Origin: JAXDLH01 sp034666705
GTDB taxonomy: Bacteria; Chloroflexota; UBA6077; SHYK01
Length of the DNA stretch: 10,316 nucleotides
NCBI GenBank assembly: GCA_034666705.1
Contig: JAXDLH010000167.1
Coordinates: 1-10,316 of the forward strand
Direction: 5' to 3'
A program made the position numbers and the translations under genes. Numbering within the stretch: position 1 is the first letter of the stretch; each line of letters opens with the position of its first letter. Below are positions 1 through 6,952 of the stretch, piece by piece. Under the pieces are notes generated by a model. The model ran no database searches, was not told where the DNA came from, and saw only the letters and a list, made by a program, of their open reading frames with translations.

Positions 1-111
1 CTCGAGCCGCCCGAGCGTCTGCGCGAGCCGCTCTCAGAGAGCGAGACCCGGGTCCTGCGCTACCTGCCGACGAACCTCTCCCAAAGCGAGATCGCTGGCG
101 AGCTGTATCGG
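1..111 (+). pseudogene. LuxR-type HTH fragment (MalT-like C-terminus), broken
   Basis: Frame 1 reads LSESETRVLRYLPTNLSQ followed by SEIAGELYR. This matches the start of a LuxR/GerE DNA-binding domain (pattern LSxxExxVLRxLxxxLsxxEIAxELy), of the kind ending large MalT-like ATP-dependent activators. After ELYR the expected recognition helix (SxNTVKTHxxxIYxKL) is missing and the frame runs into unrelated, Arg/Pro-rich sequence until TAG at 349-351. The 5' part lies outside the window. The likely reading is a chromosomal regulator cut off by the junction where the mobile region begins. It could instead be a frameshifted relic. Confidence 0.7.
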
Positions 112-264
112 CGCGCACCGACGCGCCGCGGGCCGCTCGCTCACCGTCGTGCGTACGAAACCGCGACGTACTGCCGGGTTCCACAGCGCGGGCACTCGAT
201 CATTGGCACCGGCCCAATGGTCGAGCGCGGCCCTGCCGTTCGTCCGTTTTGCAGGGCCTTCCGA

Positions 265-311
265 AGGGTGAGCGACGGGACTCGAACCCGCGACCGCCTG
301 GACCACAACCA
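265..311 (-). repeat. Left attachment-like repeat with tRNA-His 3' fragment
   Basis: On the minus strand this reads as a tRNA 3' half: an anticodon-loop-like TTGTGGT (GTG, His), a GGTC variable region, a T arm around GGGTTCGAGTCCC, then GTCGCTCA. The 5' half (acceptor, D arm, full anticodon stem) is absent, so it is not a functional tRNA. It matches 8801-8847 at 46 of 47 positions in the same orientation. TTTGCAG lies at 248-254, exactly 10 bp before the repeat, as at the right-hand copy. Confidence 0.75.
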
Positions 312-394
312 TTCCGGGGGTGTCCTGCCGAGACCCGATGCTGCTGGCTAGCGCGGTTTCAGTTGCTCTAAGACCTGCCCACTTCCTCTCAATT

Positions 395-415
395 TGGACC
401 CATGGATGGACCCAT
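395..415 (+). repeat. Tandem TGGACCCAT repeats (candidate integrase arm sites)
   Basis: TGGACCCAT occurs at 395-403 and again at 407-415, a 12-bp period close to one helical turn. The same octamer TGGACCCA is repeated in tandem at 8722-8740, again just inside the other tRNA-His repeat. Short direct repeats in helical phase beside a core site are typical arm-type binding sites of tyrosine integrases. The function is inferred. Confidence 0.5.
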
Positions 416-575
416 GGCCGTCGCGACCAGGCGGTGAGGCCTGATGGCTGACTCACGCAGGGAAACTCGCGAGCTCGCTCGGCTCTTTGGGACGCGAGGC
501 CAGGAGCAGACGGGAGTCAACGTCTATGCCCGTGGCGACTGGCATCCATCGCGCTGTGGCGCGAGAGGTGGCGGA

Positions 576-634
576 TTCGCAGGGACTTGTGGAGGGTGAG
601 CGACGGAACTCGAACCGGCGACCCTTGGTATGAG
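576..634 (-). other. Second attachment-like composite with tRNA 3' fragment
   Basis: TTCGCAG (576-582), ten bases, then AGGGTGAGCG (593-602) reproduces the arrangement at 248-274 and 8784-8810. The following sequence to 634 reads on the minus strand as a degenerate tRNA 3' half: CTCATACC, GGGTCGCC, a GGTTCGAGT T loop and GTCGCTCA. The anticodon region (CAT-like) differs from the His copies and the T stem has mismatches. It lies just before the large plus-strand gene and may mark the left edge of that cassette. The rest of 312-756 holds no gene I can support. Confidence 0.5.
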
Positions 635-756
635 GCCGACGAGGTCGGTCTGGCCGTCTCGAGATCCCGCTACTCGCGACAGATGTCTCCGGTGCGGGGT
701 CCCATTCGGCGATTCGAACCACCCTGAATCAGGGGGGACGGCGGGTCACCGAGCGG

Positions 757-3700
757 GTGGGCCGGATCGCGATCCAGACACAGCTGGGCGATGCCGCCAG
801 AATAGGCATGAACGTGGACTCCACCCTCGCAGCCACAACGCCGACCCCACCGCACGAGCGGTTCCTGGGGGCGCTTTCGCCAGAGATGCGCCGCCAAGTC
901 CTTGCCTTGCCCGGGATCCTCGAGGCCCACGCCGATTACTTCCTTATCTTCACCGCGCGCAAGTCGGTCTGCATCGCCGACGCGCTGCGCAGGCTCGGAT
1001 ACTGGAGTCCCGCGGGCGACTTCTCCTCCACGCGGGCGCTCGATGGCGACACGACTGCCCTCGCCGGCCGCAAGGTCCTGATCATTGAGGACCTGGCGGC
1101 GTCGTGCCGCACGCTGTCAAGCGCAATCGCGGCAGTCCGGGAAGCTCAGGCGTCGGAGATCCGGTGTTTCGCACTGTCAGTCGAGGGTCCGCAGAACGAG
1201 TGGCGCAACCATCTCGGCGTCGAGTTCGCCACGCCGTATCTCGACTCGGACATCGACGACAGCACTAGGCACGCCAGGGCGATCGTTGGCGCGTTCGCCG
1301 CGCTGCCCCGTCCGTACAACATCGACTGGCCGATGCTCGCCCTGCCTGAGGCGGTCACGCCGGAGATGGCGGCCGACGCAGGCTGGCGGCGGCTGGGCTC
1401 GGCCGATCCCGAGTTCGGCGCGGTCTCGCTTGAACCATCTGAAGCCCTAGCGCCGCAACTCGACAAGGTGCTCCCGGACTGGCTCGGCCGGGTCCTGCGG
1501 GAGGCGCATCTGAGCAAGATCCGTCTCTACCCCGTCAGCGACCCACAGCCAAACGGCACCCACACCTTCGCCGTGCCGATCGTGGCGCTCGGTGCCATGC
1601 GCCGACCGGACATCGACGCGACCCTCTACCGCCTGTGCGAGGCCGTCGGCACCGAGCCGATCAGGTGCCACAGCGCCCGCGAGGGCTACCGGATCTTGGA
1701 GTTCCTCCTAGGGGGGGTGTTCCTGGAGATCTTTGCGGGGTCGCTCGACCTGGACGCCCCGGCTCACCCCGACGGCGCGGCCGAGTTTCTGTTCATGCCC
1801 GGCGTGCGAGAGCGCGTGATCGCCGCACAGCACAGGATCGAGCGCTGGGCGGCGACCTTACAGTGGCCCCAGGTGTCCGATCGGACCTCGGTCGACATGC
1901 TGCTGTGGGACGATCTGCACGCGGCTACTCATCAGCGCGAGGAGGCCGACCGCTTCATCGCTGACCTCTTCCTCGAACGTTACGTTCGCTCCGAGGAGTA
2001 CAAGCTGCGCCGGGAGCTCCGCGGGGCGCGCTACGGGGACCGCGACCGGATCGCCCGACAGCTGCGCGACGTCGTCCGCTCAGAGGACGGCGCGTCGTTC
2101 ACTGCGGGCGAACTGAGCGAACGCCTCGCGGAGGCGTCGTCCAGGGTCGTGCGCTTCGCGGACCCCAAGCAGCTCGTTTCCGGTTTTCTGGACCGCGGGA
2201 TCGACGGCGGCGAGGTCGTGCCGGAGATCGACGAGACCGATGGCGTCGTCACTCGCCGCTTCCGGCCAGGCGAGATCATCAACTTCGAACGCGACACCCA
2301 GGCACAAGTTGAGGCGATGTTGCGGAGCTTCGCTCACCACGCTGAGCGCGCCACGCTATCCGCCGACCTCCTCCAGAAACTCGTGGTTGGTTACGTCGGC
2401 TATCTCCTGCGACTCGACAAGATCGCCGACCGCTCGCCGTCCGGTCCGTCCCTGAGGGACGTCGACCGCCTCCAGCGCCGCTACCATCTGCGCGGCGCGG
2501 TCCTCGATGAGGTTTCGGCCGACTTTGTCGCCGACAACCCGTTGCCATACGTTACGAAGGTGCTCCTAAGCGCCGGCGTCATCGACGAGGCGCCGGGCGG
2601 AGGCTACGCGCTCGCCGACGCGCCCGTCCTCGAAGGGCACGCCAATCACCCAGTTGACGCGATCGGATTCGGTCACGTGCTGGCCGAGATCATGGAGCTG
2701 CGAGGCGACGACGGCGGCCATCTCCTCGACGAGGATCACCTCGCCCGGCTCATCACCCTTTCGAGCCCGGTCGAGCAGATGCAGGCGCTCGCCGCGGACC
2801 TGATCATCGCCTCCGGCGTCCTGCGAGGCGACGTGACTCTCGACCGGGGCGCCGCGAAGTCGAGACCGTTTACCCAGGGCCTCAACAACGGGCTCGCGAA
2901 GGCGAACTGGATCGCCGGCACGCGTAGCCATGCCCTCCTCAAGGCTCTTCGCAAGCGGCTTGAGACTAGCGCAGGCCCGTACGATGTCCACGCGGCGCTG
3001 CGGGCGTCGGTACTTGATGCATTCTCCCCACGCGGCGCGGAGTCCGACGCCAAGCAGTTGGTGCGCCGGCTAATCGATTGGTTCCGAGCCACCCACCTCT
3101 GGGATGTCACGGCGGAGGCGCTGGCGACCGAGGACCTCAGCGCCCAAGCGATCTCCGCCGGTCTAAAAAACCGGGCGTTCCTGGCGATCGGCGGCACCGA
3201 AACCCGCTGGAGGGGCTACCCGGCGAGCAGCCGGCTGTGTGCTGCGCTGAGGCGGGACCCGCCCGACACCGAAGGCCTCAGGAGACTCGTCTCCGACGTC
3301 CACCTGGAGGTCGTCGACATGGCGGCCTCGCTGCGAGAGCAGGCCTACGACATGGCGGCGCGGTCCGGGACGGGCCCAAGCCGGACCGCTCCGATCGACG
3401 CCTGCATACTGCTTCGCTTGGGAGACAATCCCGTCAAGGGCCTCACGTCGATCCCAGGGGTCTCGCCGGCCCTGCGTCCCGCTAGCCGGGAGGGCGAGCG
3501 ACTACTCTCGCACTACGACCTGATCGTGCCGCTCAAGCGGTCTTTCGACCTGGGCGTGCGAGACGAGGCGGTTCTCGACTTCCTGCGAGACGCCCGGGCG
3601 GACGCCATGCTCATCGAGGGCCTCCCGCCGCGCTTCCAGCTCACGCGCGACCCCGCAAGAACCCTAGCGTTCGTCCAGCACGCGTTCTTGGATCTCCTTG

Positions 3701-4221
3701 ACGCGTGGGCGCCACCACGCGGCGAGCCCGGGCAGCTTAGCGTGCTCGTCCCCGCGCGCTGCACCACCGCGACGGCGTCCGCGGTGCGCGAGCATGGGTC
3801 GCTACACAGCATTGCAGTCGTGGTCGGCTGCGAATGGGAGCACTGGTCCTACTCCCGGCCGAGCCAGCAACTCGCCCTCCCCTCGGCTAACGCCGACGCC
3901 GATCCACCCGCACCGCGGGCGACGGATCCTGCGCCGTCGCAGCCGCACAATGTGAACTTCGTCGTGATCCACGTCGACGAGGCGCACGTCTCGATCGACG
4001 CTCGTCAGGTGTGCGCCGATCTCGACATGCTGACCGACGCACTAGCCAGGGAGAAGGCCCTGACGCCCGAGGAGGCGCACGAGCTCGAGATGGTCAAGAA
4101 GAAGATCGAGGACGGAGACCGGAGCTGGCTGCAGCGATGGGGAAGGAAGGCCGCGCCTCGGGTCGTCGACGGGATCCAGGACCTCGGCCTCGAGGCGCTG
4201 AAACGCGTACTTGGGCTATGA
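757..4221 (+). CDS. Large protein with N-terminal phosphoribosyltransferase-like domain
   Basis: The protein has 1154 residues from GTG 757. An ATG at 808 (residue 18, MNVDSTLAATT) is an equally plausible start, and neither has a strong ribosome site. Residues about 40-195 look like a PRTase fold: strand YFLIFTARKS (61-70), then the PRPP-loop analogue VLIIEDLAASCRTL (107-120), which keeps the acidic pair E111-D112, and RPYNIDWP (185-192). The loop AASCRT replaces the usual TTGxT, so catalysis is doubtful and nucleotide or ribose-phosphate sensing is possible. Residues 200-1030 are mostly helical and unrecognised. A Pro/Ala linker (about 1035-1062) leads to a strand VNFVVIHVDEAHVSI and a charged amphipathic helical tail. 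PRTase-like domains are known in predicted bacterial conflict proteins; a defence role here is inferred from that and from the island setting. Confidence 0.8.
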   Translation: MGRIAIQTQLGDAARIGMNVDSTLAATTPTPPHERFLGALSPEMRRQVLALPGILEAHADYFLIFTARKSVCIADALRRLGYWSPAGDFSSTRALDGDTTALAGRKVLIIEDLAASCRTLSSAIAAVREAQASEIRCFALSVEGPQNEWRNHLGVEFATPYLDSDIDDSTRHARAIVGAFAALPRPYNIDWPMLALPEAVTPEMAADAGWRRLGSADPEFGAVSLEPSEALAPQLDKVLPDWLGRVLREAHLSKIRLYPVSDPQPNGTHTFAVPIVALGAMRRPDIDATLYRLCEAVGTEPIRCHSAREGYRILEFLLGGVFLEIFAGSLDLDAPAHPDGAAEFLFMPGVRERVIAAQHRIERWAATLQWPQVSDRTSVDMLLWDDLHAATHQREEADRFIADLFLERYVRSEEYKLRRELRGARYGDRDRIARQLRDVVRSEDGASFTAGELSERLAEASSRVVRFADPKQLVSGFLDRGIDGGEVVPEIDETDGVVTRRFRPGEIINFERDTQAQVEAMLRSFAHHAERATLSADLLQKLVVGYVGYLLRLDKIADRSPSGPSLRDVDRLQRRYHLRGAVLDEVSADFVADNPLPYVTKVLLSAGVIDEAPGGGYALADAPVLEGHANHPVDAIGFGHVLAEIMELRGDDGGHLLDEDHLARLITLSSPVEQMQALAADLIIASGVLRGDVTLDRGAAKSRPFTQGLNNGLAKANWIAGTRSHALLKALRKRLETSAGPYDVHAALRASVLDAFSPRGAESDAKQLVRRLIDWFRATHLWDVTAEALATEDLSAQAISAGLKNRAFLAIGGTETRWRGYPASSRLCAALRRDPPDTEGLRRLVSDVHLEVVDMAASLREQAYDMAARSGTGPSRTAPIDACILLRLGDNPVKGLTSIPGVSPALRPASREGERLLSHYDLIVPLKRSFDLGVRDEAVLDFLRDARADAMLIEGLPPRFQLTRDPARTLAFVQHAFLDLLDAWAPPRGEPGQLSVLVPARCTTATASAVREHGSLHSIAVVVGCEWEHWSYSRPSQQLALPSANADADPPAPRATDPAPSQPHNVNFVVIHVDEAHVSIDARQVCADLDMLTDALAREKALTPEEAHELEMVKKKIEDGDRSWLQRWGRKAAPRVVDGIQDLGLEALKRVLGL

Positions 4222-4274
4222 GGCCAAGCCGAGGTCAGTGGGCGTCAGCAATCACCAGGCCAGACCGAATGCGT

Positions 4275-4308
4275 TTACCCGCCGCTGGCACCGCCTGATT
4301 ACCCGCCG
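4275..4308 (+). repeat. Paired TTACCCGCCG direct repeats
   Basis: TTACCCGCCG is found at 4275-4284 and 4299-4308 (24-bp period) in the non-coding gap between the PRTase-like gene and the minus-strand operon, 55 bp before a tRNA-like fragment. By analogy with the TGGACCCA pairs at the island ends they could be arm sites for a different integrase. Nothing else in 4222-4360 looks coding. Confidence 0.35.
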
Positions 4309-4362
4309 AAACGACACGACCCCCAGGAACGAGAAAGCCGCCGATGCGGAGCTTTAGGCGTA

Positions 4363-4403
4363 TAGCGGGACCGGGCTCGAACCCGCGACGTTCCGGTTAT
4401 GAG
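4363..4403 (-). other. tRNA-Met-like 3' fragment between the two cargo cassettes
   Basis: The minus strand reads CTCATAACCGG (loop of a CAT-anticodon tRNA), then ACGTC and a T arm GCGGG-TTCGAGC-CCGGT with one mismatched pair, then CCCGCTA. No matching 5' half follows upstream, so this is a 3' half only. A second, poorer T-arm-like stretch lies at about 4474-4490. The fragment separates the plus-strand gene from the minus-strand operon, as expected for a relic junction between tandem integrations. Confidence 0.5.
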
Positions 4404-4582
4404 ATTGCCGAAAGACGAGGACGCCCTAGGACGGCTGCCGCTCAACGCAGAGCCTTGAGTCCCAGCGCGGCAGCCCGCGATCGAACCGGGCGGGCTCGAC
4501 GTCGTGACGGAGACATCAGCGGCTGCCCCACCAACGGCTGGCCGTGCGCACGGTCGATCAGGCCGAGGGCGCCTGCGTGCGG

Positions 4583-4607
4583 GGCCACAGGTGGCCAGGC
4601 CGTGGCC
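4583..4607 (-). terminator. Possible hairpin downstream of the four-gene operon
   Basis: GGCCAC (4583-4588) and GTGGCC (4602-4607) form an inverted repeat about 40 bp past the stop of the last operon gene. An internal GGTGGCC offers an alternative pairing. There is no U tract on the operon strand, so intrinsic termination is uncertain. Confidence 0.25.
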
Positions 4608-4646
4608 TCTTAGGCTGCTGGACGCTGCCCGCGCGCGCCGGGTCAG

Positions 4647-5471
4647 CTACGGGGTGGAGTACTCGTACTGGTCGCCCTTCATCTCGCGCTGCAGCAAACC
4701 CTTGCGAAGCAGCCGCACCAGCGGTCCGGAAAGCTCGTTCTGCTTGTAGCGGTAGCCCCGGCTCTGCTCGAGGCGCTTCTGGGCGTCCTGGATAGCGCGC
4801 GGCTGGGCAAAGTAGCCGGCGTCGATGAGGCCTCGGAGGGCAGTTTGGGGGCCGGGCCGTCCGCCCGACTTGGCCGCCGAATTCTTGGCTGACTTGCCCG
4901 GTGAGGAGTTGGACTTGGCCTTGGGGGACGACCTGGCGGCGGACTTGGCCTTGGAAGACGACTTGCGGGCGGGCTTGGACTTGAGCTTGTCGCGCGCCTG
5001 CGGGTCATCCAGGTAGGTCTCCCCCGCGCCCATGATGCTGTACAGCACCTTGTTGCCCACCTTGCGGCGGCTGACCAGCGTGACCGCGTTGTCCAGCGCC
5101 GTGGAGATGGTGGTGCGGCTGGTGCGGATGCGCACGGTCTTGGTGAGCAGGTCGGCGATTTGCGGGGCGGTCAGGTCATCGACGGCGTGGTCGTCGCGGG
5201 CTTGGCGAAGCACGGACAGGGCCCGCTCCAACGCGGGGGTGTCGTCGTTCAGCTCGCCCAGTTTGGTGCGATCGAAGTCGGCCAGAGGGTCCCCCTGTGG
5301 CTCCTTGGCCTTCCGGCTCTTCGAGGCGCTGGTGCTCGCAGCGGGCTCGAAGCCGGCCCCCTGGCCGCTGAGGTAGCGGAAGACCTCGCTGAAGGTCACC
5401 TCCCGCAAGGCGTCCGGCGCCTTCTCCGCGGCCGTGACCGCCCGGGCGACAAGATCATCTACTGAGGTCAT
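4647..5471 (-). CDS. Two winged-helix domains joined by an H1-like basic linker
   Basis: This is the fourth and last operon gene, 274 aa. ATG at 5471 is preceded by a strong GGAGGAG site. Residues about 80-156 form a wHTH: LTAPQIADLLTKTVRIRTS, then TTISTALDNAVTLV, a wing at RRKVGNKVLYSI and the closing GAGETYL. Residues 161-206 are almost entirely Lys, Ser, Ala, Pro and Gly with SPKAKS-type steps, resembling histone H1 or AlgP tails, and should bind DNA non-specifically. Residues 207-274 form a second wHTH: ALRGLIDAGYFAQPRAI, LSGPLVRLLRKGLLQ and a terminal GDQYEYSTP wing. The N-terminal 45 residues are a helical segment (VTFSEVFRYLSG). No catalytic motif is visible. It starts 79 nt after the preceding gene and is likely cotranscribed with it. 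Function unknown; a DNA-bridging or tethering subunit is an inference. Confidence 0.85.
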   Translation of the reverse strand: MTSVDDLVARAVTAAEKAPDALREVTFSEVFRYLSGQGAGFEPAASTSASKSRKAKEPQGDPLADFDRTKLGELNDDTPALERALSVLRQARDDHAVDDLTAPQIADLLTKTVRIRTSRTTISTALDNAVTLVSRRKVGNKVLYSIMGAGETYLDDPQARDKLKSKPARKSSSKAKSAARSSPKAKSNSSPGKSAKNSAAKSGGRPGPQTALRGLIDAGYFAQPRAIQDAQKRLEQSRGYRYKQNELSGPLVRLLRKGLLQREMKGDQYEYSTP

Positions 5472-5550
5472 GGGGTTCTCCTCCCGTGGTTGCGCGGGTC
5501 GGGTACGGCGCGGTCGCTCTCGCGCGCGGTGGGGTGGGCGCCGATGCAGG

Positions 5551-6351
5551 TCACCGCGACCTCACCAACTGCCCGATGCTGGCCCGCTCGGCCAGGAGCG
5601 CCTCGGCGCGCTGTGTGCCCAGCGGCGAGATGTGGACCAGGCCCTTGGCCCGGTCGTACTCGAGCAAGCGCTCCTTGTGGGCCGTGCCCAGTACATCCCG
5701 GCGGTAGACCGACGGGTTGGAGTGCTCAACGTAGCTGCCCAGATCCCGGTCGCTGACCGGACCTGGGCTGGCCAGCAAGATCAACAAGGTCTTGGCCTTC
5801 ATGCTCAGGTTGGCGTCGAGGATGCGCACCGCGTCGCCCACCTGCCATACCAGCGGGATGTCGCGCTCCACCAGCGCCTCCACCACCTGGCTGGCCCGCT
5901 CCACCGGCAGGTCGTGAAAGACCCGTACCAGCTCGGCCATGATCCACTTGGCGTTCTGCAACACCATGGTGGCGTCCATGTGGCTGGGATCCACCTCCCC
6001 GCCGACGTGGCCGACGTTGCGATTGTTGCGGACCTCGTACAGCGCCATCAGCAGTCGGGGGACGGAGATGCGCAAGGAGCGTGGCACCTTCTGCTGGTCC
6101 GCGCCCTCGAGGTTGCGGCACGCCGCGACCATGTCCGTGGGTTTGGAAGCGTGCTCGGGCAGGTCGTCGTCGGCGTAGCCGCGGATGATGGAGTAGGTGA
6201 CCTCGCACAACTTGCCCCCGTTCAGCTCGGCGGGCTCCCAGTGACCCTTGGCGTAGTTGGTGACGATCTCCTCGAAGGCGTCCAGCAACTCCTGGCGTAG
6301 GCCTGCGGGTAGGCCGGCGAACAGCTGATGGGCGGAAGCGGCCAGGGCCAT
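5551..6351 (-). CDS. Helical domain with RNNRNVGH motif plus C-terminal winged helix
   Basis: This is the third operon gene, 266 aa. Its ATG at 6351 directly follows the TAG of the previous gene, and GGGAAG lies about nine bases upstream inside that gene, implying translational coupling. Residues 1-150 are mostly alpha-helical (LRQELLDAFEEIVTNYAKG, GGKLCEVTYSIIRGY) and end in LLMALYEVRNNRNVGHVGGE (R108 to H115). The polar Arg/Asn/His cluster on a helix end recalls HEPN and abortive-infection helical domains, but R111 and H115 have three residues between them, not the four of RxxxxH, so I do not call it HEPN. Residues about 180-255 form a wHTH: AKTLLILLASPGPVS, DLGSYVEHSNPSVYRRDVL, then a wing at GLVHISPLGTQRAEALL. 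Function unknown. Confidence 0.85.
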   Translation of the reverse strand: MALAASAHQLFAGLPAGLRQELLDAFEEIVTNYAKGHWEPAELNGGKLCEVTYSIIRGYADDDLPEHASKPTDMVAACRNLEGADQQKVPRSLRISVPRLLMALYEVRNNRNVGHVGGEVDPSHMDATMVLQNAKWIMAELVRVFHDLPVERASQVVEALVERDIPLVWQVGDAVRILDANLSMKAKTLLILLASPGPVSDRDLGSYVEHSNPSVYRRDVLGTAHKERLLEYDRAKGLVHISPLGTQRAEALLAERASIGQLVRSR

Positions 6352-6927
6352 CTACGACTGCTTCCCGGCCGCCGCCGGCAGTTCGTGGCGCACGTAGTCC
6401 TCCCCCAGGGAGGTCAGCTTGATGTCGTTGTAGTTAGCGGTGTTGAACCAGCGGTTGCGGCTGGCCGCCTGGGCCAGGGTGTTCCCCAGGTCGGTGGGGC
6501 GGCGCCAGCCCATGTCGACGTAGGCGGTGTTGAGGTGGTCCAGGCTCACCTTGGAGACCACGCCGGCCTCGGTCTTGAGCCAGAAGACCACCACCGCAAG
6601 CCGCTGCGGGTGGCTGGCCGGCTTCTTGGCCGCCGCGAAGGCCGGCAAGGAGGTCTTGCCCTTCGGGCGGAAGTCCAGGTCTTTCACCAGGTGGGGCGAG
6701 CCGGTCCTGCGCTTGCGCTTGGCGGCACCGTTGGTCTGGGTGACCTTGGTGGTGCCGCGGCGCGCGGTCTGCTTCTCGCGCCCGGCGGGCGGGTCGGCGC
6801 CCACGGACGCGGCCATGATCGCGACCATGGTGGCCTGGTCCACCGTGGCCTCGAAGCGCACGCCCGGCCCCTCGATGTTGACCACGAACTGGTCGGGCTC
6901 GTCGTCGTCCTGCTTCGTGTCGTTCAT
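6352..6927 (-). CDS. Winged-helix protein with N-terminal beta/helix segment (191 aa)
   Basis: This is the second operon gene. ATG at 6927 is preceded by GAGGAGG at ideal spacing and lies 25 nt after the first gene's stop. Residues 12-42 (QFVVNIEGPGVRFEATVDQA then TMVAIMAASVG) look like two strands and a helix, a possible interaction module. Residues 45-78 are a basic disordered linker with KRKRR. Residues about 92-182 form a wHTH-like domain: PQRLAVVVFWLKTEAG, VSLDHLNTAYVDMGWRRP, DLGNTLAQAASRN, then NDIKLTSLGEDYV. This order, from the hydrophobic helix to the closing T/N-xxGxxxx element, parallels the C-terminal half of the 196-aa neighbour, so the two are probably diverged paralogues. No enzyme motif is seen. 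Confidence 0.82.
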   Translation of the reverse strand: MNDTKQDDDEPDQFVVNIEGPGVRFEATVDQATMVAIMAASVGADPPAGREKQTARRGTTKVTQTNGAAKRKRRTGSPHLVKDLDFRPKGKTSLPAFAAAKKPASHPQRLAVVVFWLKTEAGVVSKVSLDHLNTAYVDMGWRRPTDLGNTLAQAASRNRWFNTANYNDIKLTSLGEDYVRHELPAAAGKQS

Positions 6928-6952
6928 GTGTTCCTCCTCGGCGCCGGCGGCA

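Noticed and set aside
269..310. Complete tRNA-His gene on the minus strand.
   Set aside because: Only the 3' half is present; the anticodon stem has three pairs and no D arm or 5' acceptor can be built.
694..735. Another tRNA fragment around CGATTCGAACCACC.
   Set aside because: The T stem does not pair and no anticodon region is recognisable; similarity is limited to the TTCGAA core.
1063..1077. Residues VIHVDEAHVSI near the C-terminus of the large protein resemble a Walker B/DEAH helicase box (coordinates here are residue numbers).
   Set aside because: No Walker A or other helicase motif occurs anywhere in the protein, and the sequence sits in a short strand after a disordered linker; treated as chance.
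630..1088. Arg/Pro-rich open frames overlapping the start of the large gene, and similar ones across all coding regions.
   Set aside because: They are high-GC shadow frames opposite or offset to well-supported genes, with no protein-like patterning.
5653..6208. HEPN RNase call for the 266-aa operon protein.
   Set aside because: The Arg-His spacing (three residues between R111 and H115) does not match RxxxxH, so only a loose resemblance is noted.
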